In this document: positions 43,378 through 52,214 of the stretch, piece by piece | How the letters are laid out: the number at the start of each line of letters is the position of its first letter | Position numbering within the stretch: the stretch's first letter is position 1 | DNA from: CATOSP01 sp965204715 | Lineage (GTDB): Bacteria > Chloroflexota > Dehalococcoidia > Lucifugimonadales > UBA3495 | Reading direction: 5' to 3' | DNA: 64,000 nt | Assembly: GCA_965204715.1 (NCBI GenBank) | Contig: OZ242009.1 | Span: 3,906,001 to 3,970,000 of the forward strand | Made by a program: the position numbers and the translations under genes | The notes under the pieces: generated by a model | What the model was told of the DNA's origin: nothing | What the model saw: the letters and a program-made list of their open reading frames with translations, nothing else | Databases searched by the model: none

Positions 43378-44607
43378 TCAGCCCTGGAAGGATACCGAGC
43401 CGTTCAGGAGCGCCCTGGCCATGACGAACTTGTGAATCTCGGAAGTGCCGCCGCCGATACGCGCGTGGCGCAAGAGCAGATACCAATGAGGGATGGGCAT
43501 ATCCAGGGTCTCCCCGAGGCCGCCGAAAACCTGCATGATTTTGTCGATGCTGCGCCAGCCCCACTCTCCGGCACAGTATTTGATCATGGACGCCTCAACC
43601 CTTACGTCTTCCCCGGCATCCGCCCTCGCCGCAGTCTCCCGGGTCAGGGCGCGAAGGTTCATGATGTCGATGTATACGTCCGTAAGCATCCATTGGATGG
43701 CCTGCCGGTCGGCAATGGGCCGTCCGTAGGTCACCCGTTGCTTGGCCCAATCAATGGCCATCTCCAGCGCCCGCGTCAGAATGCCAATGGCCATAGAGCC
43801 GCGGAGCAGACGGTCGTGGTGGACCAGCCACTTCTGACCCAGGGTGAAGCCGCCGCCGACTTCTCCGAGCACCTGGGTCTGCGGGATGCGAACATTGTCC
43901 AGGTGGATGAAGTGCTGCTGCGAACGGGACGGAGTGACCCAAACGCGGATAGGTTCAAACGTCATCCCCGGCGTCGGGTTGTCGATGATGAACATGGTGA
44001 TGCCGCCCCGCTGCATCCGCTCGGGGTCGGTGACCGCCTGCAACAGGATGAAGTCGGCGGTCGCCGCGCCGGAGATGAACATCTTGGAGCCGTTGATAAC
44101 CCAGTCGTCGCCGTCCCTGACGGCGCGGGTCTGCATCATGCCTCCCGGGTCAGACCCGGCTTCCGGCTCGGTCTGCCCGAAGGCGTAGTGCAGGTCGCCT
44201 TGTATGGCCGGGTAAAGCCAGCGTTCCTCCTGCTCCGGCGTGCACGCACCGATCATCATCATGGGAACGGGAGAGGTGGGAAGCTGAACGATGCTCTTGT
44301 GTACCTCTTCGTCCAGGACCACGTGCCCCAGCGCCCCCATACCACCGCCGCCATATTCCTCCGGGACGAAGGATGTATAGATGCCAGTCTGTTTCGAGAT
44401 TGTGTTCAGCCGGTCCCATCGCTCTCTCGGCAGGGTTCCTACTATCCCCTGGACAGCCTCCGCGATTCCCCTGGGACCGCCGTCATCCTGCCCTTCCTGT
44501 GGCGGATGAGTCAGGTAGTGCTGCTCCATGGGAACGCACTCGTCCCGGACTATCTGCCGGATGGTGTTCTTGAGGGCGTCCAGTTCCGGTGGAAGACCAG
44601 GCTGCAT
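43378..44607 (-). CDS. acyl-CoA dehydrogenase-family protein
   Basis: 409 residues from the ATG at 44607 with GGAG upstream. The fold is clear: N-terminal helices, 'YGGGGMGALGHVVLDEEV', 'YAFGQTEPEAGSDPGGMMQTRAVRDGDDWVINGSKMFISGA' (FAD/substrate loop), 'GEVGGGFTLGQKWLVHHDRLLRGSMAIGILTRALEMAIDWAKQRVTYGRPIADRQAIQWMLTD', and 'QVFGGLGETLDMPIPHWYLLLRHARIGGGTSEIHKFVMAR'. It oxidises an acyl-CoA-type substrate with FAD and an electron-transfer partner. The substrate is not evident. It lies upstream of the sigma gene on the same strand, 72 bp away. Confidence 0.93.
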   Translation of the reverse strand: MQPGLPPELDALKNTIRQIVRDECVPMEQHYLTHPPQEGQDDGGPRGIAEAVQGIVGTLPRERWDRLNTISKQTGIYTSFVPEEYGGGGMGALGHVVLDEEVHKSIVQLPTSPVPMMMIGACTPEQEERWLYPAIQGDLHYAFGQTEPEAGSDPGGMMQTRAVRDGDDWVINGSKMFISGAATADFILLQAVTDPERMQRGGITMFIIDNPTPGMTFEPIRVWVTPSRSQQHFIHLDNVRIPQTQVLGEVGGGFTLGQKWLVHHDRLLRGSMAIGILTRALEMAIDWAKQRVTYGRPIADRQAIQWMLTDVYIDIMNLRALTRETAARADAGEDVRVEASMIKYCAGEWGWRSIDKIMQVFGGLGETLDMPIPHWYLLLRHARIGGGTSEIHKFVMARALLNGSVSFQG

Positions 44608-44817
44608 GGCATAGCTCCGTCGAGGGCCGGACCTTCGGCGGCCGCGCCGCCGGCCCATAGTGATGGGGCGACGTTCTCAGTGGAACGGTCTGGGTGTCTG
44701 CACAGCAGGGGGTATTCTATACCGGCAGCTGAGTGGATGCCAACGGCGCGGTCTGGCAATTCCAGTAGGTGACTGCCATGATAGAATATGGGCTGACACG
44801 AGGGACCCGGGACTGAG

Positions 44818-46191
44818 ATGGACTCAATGCAACTACGCAACCTGCCCAGCGTGGACAGGCTGATGGCCAACGAGGCGGTAGCCGATCTAGCCGCTGTCTA
44901 CTCCCGAGAATGGGTAGTGGGCGTGGTCCGGGAACAGTTGGACCTGGCGCGCCGGGAGATACGCCGCGGCGGAAAAGCCCCTGAAGCCGACGAACTGGTT
45001 GAAGCGGTATGCCGGCATGTGGCGGACCTTACCCGGACCACGCCCCGGCGGGTCATCAACGCCACCGGAGTGGTAATTCACACCAATCTAGGACGTGCCC
45101 CCCTGAGCCGCGCCGCCATTGAGGCCATGTGCCAGGCTGCCCAGGGGTATTCGGACCTTGAGCTGGACCTGGCGACGGGAAGGCGCGGGTCGAGGCAGTC
45201 ACACCTTCAGGCGTTGCTGCGGCATCTCACCGGAGCCGAGGCGGCCCTGGCGGTCAACAACAACGCCTCGGCGGTGATGCTGGGGCTGTCGGCGTTGGCT
45301 GCGGGCAGAGACGTGATAGTCCCCCGCGGGGAAGCCGTGGAGATTGGAGGCGGTTTCCGCATACCCGATGTCCTGGAGCAAAGCGGGGCCAGGCTCGTTG
45401 ATGTGGGCACTACCAACCGCACCTACGTCCGGGACTACGAGAATGCTATCACGGAGAACACCGCCGCGTTCCTCAAAGTCCACGCCAGCAACTTCCGGGT
45501 CGAGGGTTTTACCGCCACCGTCGAGGCGGGAGACCTGGTTGACCTTGGCGAGCGGATGGGTATCCCGGTGCTCCACGACGTTGGCAGCGGGGCGCTTTTG
45601 CCTACCGAGACCTACGGCTTGGCCCATGAGCCGACGCCCCAGGAGAGCATTGCCTCCGGGATGGGGCTGGTCTTCTTCTCCGGGGACAAGCTGCTGGGAG
45701 GCCCCCAGGCCGGGATCATCGTCGGCAAAGCCGACCTGGTGGGGAGGCTGGAGAGGCACCCACTGGCTCGCGCCATGCGGATCGATAAGCTGAACCTGGC
45801 CGCTCTGACCGCAACCCTCCTGCATTATTTGCGCAAGGAGGCAGAGGACAAGATTCCGGTATGGCGGATGATTTCGGCCACCGAGGGGGCAGTCAAGGAG
45901 AGGGCGGAAAAGTGGAATGCCAGCGCCGGTTCCGGGGGTGAGGTGGTTGCCAGCCGGTCGGCCATCGGCGGAGGCAGCCTCCCCGGAGAGACGCTGCCTA
46001 CCTGGTGCCTGGCCTTGGAACACCCCCTGGCGTCCGGCGGACCGGAAGCGCTGACCCGGCGGCTCAGACACGGCTCCCCGCCTGTTATGGCCAGAATCGA
46101 GGGAGACCGGGCGCTGCTGGACCCAAGAACTGTGCTCCCCGAAGAGGAAGCAGACCTGTTGCGGGCGCTCAAGAACGCTCTGTATGGTTAG
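44818..46191 (+). CDS. selA: L-seryl-tRNA(Sec) selenium transferase
   Basis: 457 residues. Motifs 'LPSVDRLMANEAV', 'TPRRVINATGVVIHTNLGRAPLS', 'RRGSRQSHLQALLRHLTGAEAALAVNNNASAVMLGLSALA', 'GTTNRTYVRDYENAI', 'HASNFRVEGFTATVE' and 'FFSGDKLLGGPQAGIIVGK' are diagnostic; K291 in SGDK291LLGG should bind pyridoxal phosphate. The length is normal (about 460) and the gene looks intact. SelA converts seryl-tRNA(Sec) to selenocysteyl-tRNA(Sec) using selenophosphate. selB, selC and selD are not in this window. Its presence supports reading the TGA in the DUF3179 gene at 25506 as selenocysteine. Confidence 0.97.
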   Translation: MDSMQLRNLPSVDRLMANEAVADLAAVYSREWVVGVVREQLDLARREIRRGGKAPEADELVEAVCRHVADLTRTTPRRVINATGVVIHTNLGRAPLSRAAIEAMCQAAQGYSDLELDLATGRRGSRQSHLQALLRHLTGAEAALAVNNNASAVMLGLSALAAGRDVIVPRGEAVEIGGGFRIPDVLEQSGARLVDVGTTNRTYVRDYENAITENTAAFLKVHASNFRVEGFTATVEAGDLVDLGERMGIPVLHDVGSGALLPTETYGLAHEPTPQESIASGMGLVFFSGDKLLGGPQAGIIVGKADLVGRLERHPLARAMRIDKLNLAALTATLLHYLRKEAEDKIPVWRMISATEGAVKERAEKWNASAGSGGEVVASRSAIGGGSLPGETLPTWCLALEHPLASGGPEALTRRLRHGSPPVMARIEGDRALLDPRTVLPEEEADLLRALKNALYG

Positions 46192-46277
46192 GAAACCGGG
46201 TTGAAGTCACCCCCTTGGGGGCGCATTGGCGGCAGAGTCAGGCCGCCGTCAACAAAGATTCCAGTTGAGCTTGCGAG

Positions 46278-47042
46278 ATGACCGATTATCTTCTGGTGCA
46301 TGGGGCAGGGCAAGGTGCATGGGCTTGGGGGCACGTGTGGGGCTATATGACCGCCCCGGTTGCCCATCCGCCAAGGCTGTACTCTCCACGTCCGGCCAAC
46401 CGGGTCTATCCCATGGACCTTCCTGGTCACGGCGCAGATGCCGGGGGAGATACCGGCCAGATACGGATGGAGGAATGCGTCAACTCAATTGTCCGGGCGG
46501 TGGAACGGGAAGACCTGTCGGACCTGGTGATGGTCGGTCACGGGTTCTCCGCCCCGATGGTGATGCAGTCTGCGGAGCAGTTACCCAGCCCGCCGAAGCG
46601 AATCGTGTTGATCGCCGGAGTGATCCCCCCCGACCAGCGCACTATGGCAAGCGTGATTCCCCAGGCTGTGAGATCTGCATTCAGGCTGCGGTACATGCTG
46701 AGCAAGCTGACGAGCAGAGAACTCCGAATACCCAAGTCCGTAATCAACAAACTGATTTGCAACGGCATGGACCCGATGGAGATAGTGCATGTGGTGGGGA
46801 AGTTCGGCCCAATACCCAACAGGGTAATGACCGTCCCAATTGACCTGAAACGGTCCGAGCGCCAATGCCCATTAACCTACGTGGTGTTGACGCAGAACAA
46901 GCTGCTGCCGCCGGCGCTGCAGAGGCAAATGGCCCAGAGGGCGCCGTGGAGCGATGCGGAAATCGTCGAAATGGATGCTTGCCATCTTGCGGCCTTGCAC
47001 CGCCCCAGGGAGCTTGCCAACCTGCTGCTGAGCTACTCTTGA
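46278..47042 (+). CDS. alpha/beta hydrolase with altered nucleophile elbow
   Basis: 254 residues, 86 bp after selA on the same strand. Family marks: 'YLLVHGAGQGAWAWGHVW' at the N-terminus, 'VYPMDLPGHGADAG', and the catalytic His region 'VEMDACHLAALHRPRELANLL' at the end, as in esterases of the EstC/salicylate methyl esterase type. The usual elbow G-H-S-F-G is here G87-H-G89-F-S91, so the expected nucleophile Ser89 is Gly and a Ser sits two places later. The catalytic Asp is also not obvious. It may be inactive as a hydrolase or act differently. Confidence 0.85.
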   Translation: MTDYLLVHGAGQGAWAWGHVWGYMTAPVAHPPRLYSPRPANRVYPMDLPGHGADAGGDTGQIRMEECVNSIVRAVEREDLSDLVMVGHGFSAPMVMQSAEQLPSPPKRIVLIAGVIPPDQRTMASVIPQAVRSAFRLRYMLSKLTSRELRIPKSVINKLICNGMDPMEIVHVVGKFGPIPNRVMTVPIDLKRSERQCPLTYVVLTQNKLLPPALQRQMAQRAPWSDAEIVEMDACHLAALHRPRELANLLLSYS

Positions 47043-47080
47043 CGCTCCTTCGTACATCACCCAGAAGCCGTGGGCAATAC

Positions 47081-47112
47081 AAAAGAGGGAGCGGGTAAAG
47101 GCTCCCTCTTTT
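47081..47112. terminator. bidirectional Rho-independent terminator
   Basis: AAAAGAGGGAGC (47081-47092) pairs exactly with GCTCCCTCTTTT (47101-47112) around an 8-nt loop. It has T-rich 3' flanks on both strands and so serves both the hydrolase gene (+) and groEL (-), which converge here. Confidence 0.9.
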
Positions 47113-47167
47113 CTTGTATCCGCCGGTTGTGAAGCCGCGTCCCCCGTTCTTGGGACTGGCTTGTGGG

Positions 47168-48781
47168 CTAAAACTCGTGGGTGTGGCCCGGGTGCATGGG
47201 TTCGTCGCTGTGTTCCTCAGAGATCAGGGACTGGGTGGTGAGAATCATGGAGGCTACACTGGCGGCATTCTCCAGGGCCACCCGTGAGACCTTGGCAGGA
47301 TCGATGATGCCCATGTCCATCATGTCGCCGAACTCGTCCCGGCGGGCGTCATATCCATAAGTCGGAGAGTCGCTACGGCGGACTTGGTCAAGGACGACCG
47401 CCCCTTCCTGCCCGGCATTGCCCGCGATGATCCGGATGGGGTCCTGCAGGGCGGCGCGGAGGATGGTCTTGGCCACCTCCTCATCGTGAGGCAACTGAAC
47501 GGAGTCCAGGGCAGAGAGGGCGCGAACGTAGGCAACCCCGCCCCCTGGTACGATGCCCTCGTCAACTGCGGCGCGGGTGGCGGACAGGGCGTCTTCCACC
47601 CTTGCCTTGCGCTCCTTTAGCTCCGGTTCCGTTGCGCCGCCTACTTTGATGACAGCAACACCGCCGGACAGCTTGGCCATTCGCTCCTGGAGTTTCTCCC
47701 TGTCGTATTCGGATGTCGCCTCCTCGGCCTGCACCTGTATCTGGTCGACGCGGGCCTTGATCATGTCAGGGTCGCCTGCGCCCTCAACTACGGTGGTCTT
47801 GTCCTTGGTTGACTCCATCCGGCGGGCGCGTCCCAAGTCCTCTATAGCGGCCAGGTCCAGCTTGCGGCCCTGTTCCTCCGAAATAACCTGGGCTCCGGTC
47901 AGGATGGCGATGTCCTCAAGCATGGCCTTGCGCCGGTCACCAAACCCGGGGGCCTTGACCGCCACGCAGTTGATGGTGCCGCGCATCTTGTTGACCACGA
48001 GGACGGCGAGGGCCTCGCTGTCCACGTCCTCTGCGATGATCACCAGGTTTCGGGAGACTTGCAGAACCTTTTCCAGAATGGGTACGAGGTCGGCAGCCGA
48101 GGAGATCTTCTTGTCGGTGACCAGGATGTAGGGATCCTCAATCACGGCTTCCATACGTTCCGGGTTGGTCACGAAATAGGGGCTGATGTAGCCCCGGTCG
48201 AAGTTCATCCCGTCAACGTACTCGGTCTCGGACTCGATGCCCTTGCTTTCCTCGACCGTAATTACCCCCTCCCGGCCCACGTGGTCCATGACCTCAGCCA
48301 GAGTCTCCCCAATCTCGGCGTCGTTGGCCGAGATACCGGCCACCTGGGCCATCTGGTCCCGGTTATCAACTGGTGTAGAGAGCTTGCCCAATTCGTTGAC
48401 GATAGCACGGACGCTGCGGTCGATGCCCCGTTTAATGGCCATCGGGTCGGCCCCGGCAGCGACGTTTTTCATACCCTCCCGGACCATCGTCTGGGCCAGG
48501 ATGGTTGCGGTGGTAGTGCCGTCGCCGGCGATCTCGTTGGTCTTGCTGGCTGCCTCCTTGATCAGTTGGGCGCCCATGTTCTCGAAGGACTCGTGCAGGT
48601 CCACTTCCTTGGCAATAGCCACGCCGTCGTTGGTGACAATCGGCGCGCCCCACTTTCGCTCAAGGACCACGTTGTGGCCCTTGGGTCCCAAAGTGATGCG
48701 CACGGCGTTGGCTACGGTGTCGATGCCGTGGAGGAGCGCTTGCTGGGCTTCCTCATCGCGGACTATCAGTTTGGCTGGCAT
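47168..48781 (-). CDS. groEL: chaperonin GroEL (60 kDa)
   Basis: 537 residues from the ATG at 48781 with AGGAGG upstream. Near-perfect family sequence: 'DAVRITLGPKGHNVVLERKWGAPIVTNDGVAIAKEVDL', 'AGDGTTTATILAQTMVREGMKNVAAGADPMAIKRG', 'VKAPGFGDRRKAMLEDIAILTGAQVISEE' and 'VAVIKVGGATEPELKERKARVEDALSATRAAVDEGIVPGGG'. It forms the double-ring folding machine. The C-terminal tail ends HPGHTHEF instead of the common Gly-Gly-Met repeat. It follows groES on the same strand by 57 bp. Confidence 0.98.
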   Translation of the reverse strand: MPAKLIVRDEEAQQALLHGIDTVANAVRITLGPKGHNVVLERKWGAPIVTNDGVAIAKEVDLHESFENMGAQLIKEAASKTNEIAGDGTTTATILAQTMVREGMKNVAAGADPMAIKRGIDRSVRAIVNELGKLSTPVDNRDQMAQVAGISANDAEIGETLAEVMDHVGREGVITVEESKGIESETEYVDGMNFDRGYISPYFVTNPERMEAVIEDPYILVTDKKISSAADLVPILEKVLQVSRNLVIIAEDVDSEALAVLVVNKMRGTINCVAVKAPGFGDRRKAMLEDIAILTGAQVISEEQGRKLDLAAIEDLGRARRMESTKDKTTVVEGAGDPDMIKARVDQIQVQAEEATSEYDREKLQERMAKLSGGVAVIKVGGATEPELKERKARVEDALSATRAAVDEGIVPGGGVAYVRALSALDSVQLPHDEEVAKTILRAALQDPIRIIAGNAGQEGAVVLDQVRRSDSPTYGYDARRDEFGDMMDMGIIDPAKVSRVALENAASVASMILTTQSLISEEHSDEPMHPGHTHEF

Positions 48782-48838
48782 AGTTCCTAAACCTCCTAAA
48801 AACTGAGTGGCCGGGGGCCGGCGGTTGTCACGGGTCCC

Positions 48839-49150
48839 TTAGGTCAACTTGGCCAGGACGTCGTTTGACCCCATAATCAGGAGTTCTTCGTCCTCTACCT
48901 GAAATTCCGTCCCGGCAAACCTGGAGTATATGACCCTGTCCCCAACTGCCACTTCCATCTCAAGCCGCTTGCCGTTATTCAAGACCCGTCCGGGACCGGC
49001 AGCCACCACCTCCCCTTCCTGCTGGCGTTCCAGGGCCGTGTCCGGGAGAACGATCCCCCCACTGCTCATATCCTCCTGCGCCCTGGGCCTCACCACTATA
49101 CGGTCGCCCAATGGTTTCAGTTGTGTAGCCGAGCTTGCGCTTATGGTCAT
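48839..49150 (-). CDS. groES: co-chaperonin GroES (10 kDa)
   Basis: 103 residues from the ATG at 49150, with GGAGGAAGAT directly before it. 'LKPLGDRIVVRPRAQEDMSSGGIVLPDTALERQQEGEVVAAGPGR' contains the mobile loop (SSGGIVLPD), and 'VGDRVIYSRFAGTEFQVEDEELLIMGSNDVLAKL' closes the domain. It caps GroEL. First gene of the groESL operon. Confidence 0.97.
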   Translation of the reverse strand: MTISASSATQLKPLGDRIVVRPRAQEDMSSGGIVLPDTALERQQEGEVVAAGPGRVLNNGKRLEMEVAVGDRVIYSRFAGTEFQVEDEELLIMGSNDVLAKLT

Positions 49151-49179
49151 ATCTTCCTCCACAGGTTTGGACACGGCCC

Positions 49180-49185
49180 ATTATA
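49180..49185 (-). promoter_or_regulatory. -10 element of the groESL promoter
   Basis: TATAAT on the minus strand, 30 bp before the groES start. No good -35 hexamer is seen at 17 bp, and no CIRCE inverted repeat (TTAGCACTC-N9-GAGTGCTAA) occurs in the 280-bp upstream region. Confidence 0.5.
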
Positions 49186-49424
49186 AGCCTGGCCGTGCCT
49201 GGTTTTACGGTTCAATTTCCGGTTGAATGTTCTGGTTGAATGCGGCTTCGGCAATGCAACAACGATAAGGATAATTCCAGAGGAATTGGCGGTCAAGATA
49301 TTGGTGGGAGGGCGGAGTTGCATGGACTGCATTCAATTGGCGCGGGGGGCTCTCAATCTCCCATGCGCGGCGGCAGCGTGGCCGGTTTCGAGATAGCTTC
49401 CGGCAGTTGTGCTAGACTGACGGC

Positions 49425-50672
49425 ATGTCATATGTCGCAGACCTGCATATACACTCGCGGTTCGCTTACGCTTGCAGCAAGAACATTTCATTGGCGGGCA
49501 TGGCGGAGTGGGCCAAGTTGAAGGGCATCGACCTGCTGGCGTGCGGGGACTTCACCCATCCGGCGTGGAACCAAGAGTTAAGGAAGAAGCTGGAGGAGGC
49601 GGGGCGCGGCCTCTATCAATTTGGCGGCGTTAACTTCGTCCTTGGGACCGAAATTAGCTGCGTATACCGTCAGGGCGGTCAGGGCAGACGAGTACATCTG
49701 CTGGTATTCGCGCCGGATTTCAAATCTGTTGAGCTGCTGTGCCGGTCTCTGGCCGCTGCGGGAGCTAAATTGGAAGGCGACGGACGGCCCAGTGTCTCCC
49801 TTTCAGCAAGGGATTTAACTGCCCTGGCCATTGATCTGGACTGCATGGTCATCCCGGCCCATGTTTGGACACCCTGGTACGGAATGTACGGCTCCAAGTC
49901 GGGGTTCGACCACCTGGAGGACTGTTTCCAGGACATGAGCCGGTACATCCACGCCGTCGAGACCGGACTTTCCAGCGACCCGGAGATGAACTGGTCCATG
50001 TCCGAATTGGGATGGAGGTCCATCGTCTCTTTTTCCGACGCCCATTCCCTGCCGAACCTGGGCCGGGAGGTAACGGTCTTCGCCGGAGAACCCGGCTACG
50101 ATTCCCTGCGGGACGCCCTGGCGCGACGGCAAGTGGAGTACACGGTTGAGTTCTACGCCGAAGAGGGGAAATACCACTACAGTGGCCATCGGAAGTGCGG
50201 GGTACGCCATTCGCCCGAAGATACTGCTCGGCAGGGCATCCGGTGCCCGGAATGTGGACGCCTCTTGACCCTGGGAGTGTTGCACAGAGTTCGGGGCTTG
50301 TCGGATGTAGGAGTGACGGTCACTTTGGACAACCGTGGTATGGTCCACGCCGGTCAGCGTCCGCCGTTTATTCGCGCGGTATCCATGGTAGACATAATCG
50401 CCCAGGCGCTGGGGCGGGGTCGTGGGACCAAGGGAGTGCAACAGGAGTATCGCCGTATCGCCGGGGAGTTGGGCAGCGAATTGCAAGCGCTTATTCACAC
50501 GGGAGCAGAAGACCTGACTCTTGTGACAGGAGAACGTATCGCTGAGGGCATCATGCTGGCCAGGTCGGGCCGGGTGAGGGTTGAGCCTGGCTTTGACGGA
50601 GAATACGGGAAGGTCCAGATCTGGGATGCGCCTGAGCAATTGCCTTTGGATTTGGGCGGACATCCCCAATAG
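49425..50672 (+). CDS. endonuclease Q-type protein (PHP nuclease domain plus zinc finger)
   Basis: 415 residues. 'YVADLHIHSRFAYACSKNISLAGMAEWAKLKGIDLLACGDFTHPAW' is the PHP metal site (DLHIHSR and GDFTH), with further metal ligands in 'GTEISCVY', 'IPAHVWTPWYGMYGS' and 'SFSDAHSLPN'. A zinc-finger-like group follows (HRKC...IRCPEC, around residues 255-290), then a helical C-terminus. This layout matches EndoQ, which nicks DNA 5' of deaminated bases such as uracil and hypoxanthine, known mainly from Thermococcales, some methanogens and a few bacterial groups. The DNA-repair role is inferred from the family. Confidence 0.85.
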   Translation: MSYVADLHIHSRFAYACSKNISLAGMAEWAKLKGIDLLACGDFTHPAWNQELRKKLEEAGRGLYQFGGVNFVLGTEISCVYRQGGQGRRVHLLVFAPDFKSVELLCRSLAAAGAKLEGDGRPSVSLSARDLTALAIDLDCMVIPAHVWTPWYGMYGSKSGFDHLEDCFQDMSRYIHAVETGLSSDPEMNWSMSELGWRSIVSFSDAHSLPNLGREVTVFAGEPGYDSLRDALARRQVEYTVEFYAEEGKYHYSGHRKCGVRHSPEDTARQGIRCPECGRLLTLGVLHRVRGLSDVGVTVTLDNRGMVHAGQRPPFIRAVSMVDIIAQALGRGRGTKGVQQEYRRIAGELGSELQALIHTGAEDLTLVTGERIAEGIMLARSGRVRVEPGFDGEYGKVQIWDAPEQLPLDLGGHPQ

Positions 50673-50780
50673 CCCCAAGTTCCTACAATCAGTGCAGTTT
50701 GGCAGCGGATGGCCCCCCGACTGTGTATGTTACAATTGGCGTCGGCGTCGTTCTCTCAATAGCCCCTGCTTGTGTGACGA

Positions 50781-51428
50781 ATGGACTTTCTGGTCAGGCG
50801 CCTTCGCGCCGAGGACATCAGTCAAGTAGTCGAGATAGAGCGCGAGGCTTTTTCCCCTCTATGGATTAGCACGCCCTTCAAACGCGAGTTGAACAACCGC
50901 TACACTTGCCATCTGGTGGTGTGTCCTCCTGATTCTGAAACCACCGAACCGGAGAAGGACGGCAACCTGGTAGAATCCAGTTCAATGCTGTCGCGCGTTG
51001 CCCGAAAGGCCCGCAGTTTGCTTGGGCAAGCCCCGGATAGCGCCGCGCCCCCCGACTCCATCGCGGGCTACGTCAGTGTTTGGTACCAGGGAGACGAAGC
51101 CCATATCACGGAGATCGCGGTGCGCGAGGTCCTTCGGGGTCAGGGCCTTGGTGAATTGCTCCTGATAGGGTCGCTGCGGGAAGCGTTAAAGTACGGCTCC
51201 CAGGTTATGACCCTGGAGGCCCGGGTGTCCAACTTCATCGCGCAGCGGCTTTACGAGAAGTATGGCTTCAAGCACGTCGGAGTCCGAAAGGCGTACTACT
51301 CGGACAACCGGGAAGACGCCGTGATAATGACGACCAGCCCCATCCACAGCCTCGAGTACCAGGAGAACTTCCAACAACTGCAGGAAGCCTACCGGGAGCG
51401 GTGGCGGGAGATTTGCATACAGGGGTGA
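50781..51428 (+). CDS. rimI: ribosomal protein S18-alanine N-acetyltransferase-like GNAT protein
   Basis: 215 residues. The RimI pattern is seen: 'VRRLRAEDISQVVEIEREAFSPLWISTPFKRELN', 'AHITEIAVREVLRGQGLGELLLIGSLREAL' (acetyl-CoA loop R-G-Q-G-L-G) and 'LEARVSNFIAQRLYEKYGFKHVGVRKAYYSDNREDAVIM'. It is longer than E. coli RimI (about 150) because an approximately 45-residue insertion (PPDSETTEPEKDGNLVESSS...APPDS) separates beta strands 3 and 4, as in some actinobacterial and Chloroflexota members. Substrate S18 is inferred. Confidence 0.85.
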   Translation: MDFLVRRLRAEDISQVVEIEREAFSPLWISTPFKRELNNRYTCHLVVCPPDSETTEPEKDGNLVESSSMLSRVARKARSLLGQAPDSAAPPDSIAGYVSVWYQGDEAHITEIAVREVLRGQGLGELLLIGSLREALKYGSQVMTLEARVSNFIAQRLYEKYGFKHVGVRKAYYSDNREDAVIMTTSPIHSLEYQENFQQLQEAYRERWREICIQG

Positions 51429-51602
51429 TCCCGTCTTCCAGGCGTCAACTGGATTACGCGCAGGGTGGCGGGCATCGTAGCCGGATACTTCGTGTTGACC
51501 ATCCGTTAGGCCGTTGGTAGAATGGGCCAATCTCGGGTCAGTCTGAGACTGTGCGCTATGAGCCCGGGTGTTCGTTAGGAACAATCTGGAGGATGCGGTC
51601 TG

Positions 51603-52214
51603 GTGTTGGTCATTGGGTTGACCGGAGGTATTGGGACCGGCAAGAGCGAGGTTTCGCGTCTCTTGGAGTCCCTGGGAGCCGCCCTCATCAACGCCGACCG
51701 GATTGGCCATGAAGCCTACACTCCTCACACCGAGACTTGGAACTTGGTTGTCAATGCCTTCGGAGAGGGGATTCTCCAGGAGAGCGGCGAGATAGACCGC
51801 CGGAAACTGGGAGCCATCGTGTTCTCAGATCCTGAGGAGATGGCCAAGCTGAACGGTATCATGCATCCCCGCATGGCGCGGATGGTGTCGGACAGGATCG
51901 ATTCCTTGAGGGAGGATGGGGCCGAGGTAGCTGTGGTGGAAGCTGCGGTGCTCTTCGAGGCCGGCTGGGAAACCCTCGTCGACGAGGTATGGTCGACCGA
52001 CTCCCCGGTTGAGGCAGTCGTGGAGAGGCTGCAAGCCGCACGGGGCATAGACCCTGAGGAGGCCCAGAAGCGGGTCGCGTCGCAAATGGACCGGGAAGAG
52101 CGGCTCGGCCGCTCCGACGTGGTGGTGGACAACTCCGGTGACGTGACCGATTTGGAACGAACGGTGCGTGGGCTGTGGGAGTCAAGAGTAAACGGAAGGA
52201 CAGAGAGCAGGTAA
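51603..52214 (+). CDS. coaE: dephospho-CoA kinase
   Basis: 203 residues from a GTG at 51603 with GGAGG upstream. The P-loop 'VIGLTGGIGTGKSEVSRLLESLGAALINADRIGHE' is diagnostic, with 'VVEAAVLFEAGWETLVDEVWST' and 'RVASQMDREERLGRSDVVVDNSGDVTDLERTV' following. It performs the last step of CoA synthesis, phosphorylating dephospho-CoA. The usual 'D-A-D' acid motif is N-A-D here. Its stop codon overlaps the start of the MoxR ATPase gene (TAATG), so the two are translationally coupled. Confidence 0.95.
   Translation: MLVIGLTGGIGTGKSEVSRLLESLGAALINADRIGHEAYTPHTETWNLVVNAFGEGILQESGEIDRRKLGAIVFSDPEEMAKLNGIMHPRMARMVSDRIDSLREDGAEVAVVEAAVLFEAGWETLVDEVWSTDSPVEAVVERLQAARGIDPEEAQKRVASQMDREERLGRSDVVVDNSGDVTDLERTVRGLWESRVNGRTESR

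Noticed and set aside
43174..44772. Plus-strand 532-codon open frame
   Set aside because: It lies opposite the acyl-CoA dehydrogenase gene and part of the sigma gene. High GC gives open antisense frames.
49175..49424. CIRCE/HrcA operator before groES
   Set aside because: No TTAGCACTC-N9-GAGTGCTAA or near match was found; only a -10 TATAAT and short GGTTGAATG direct repeats are visible.
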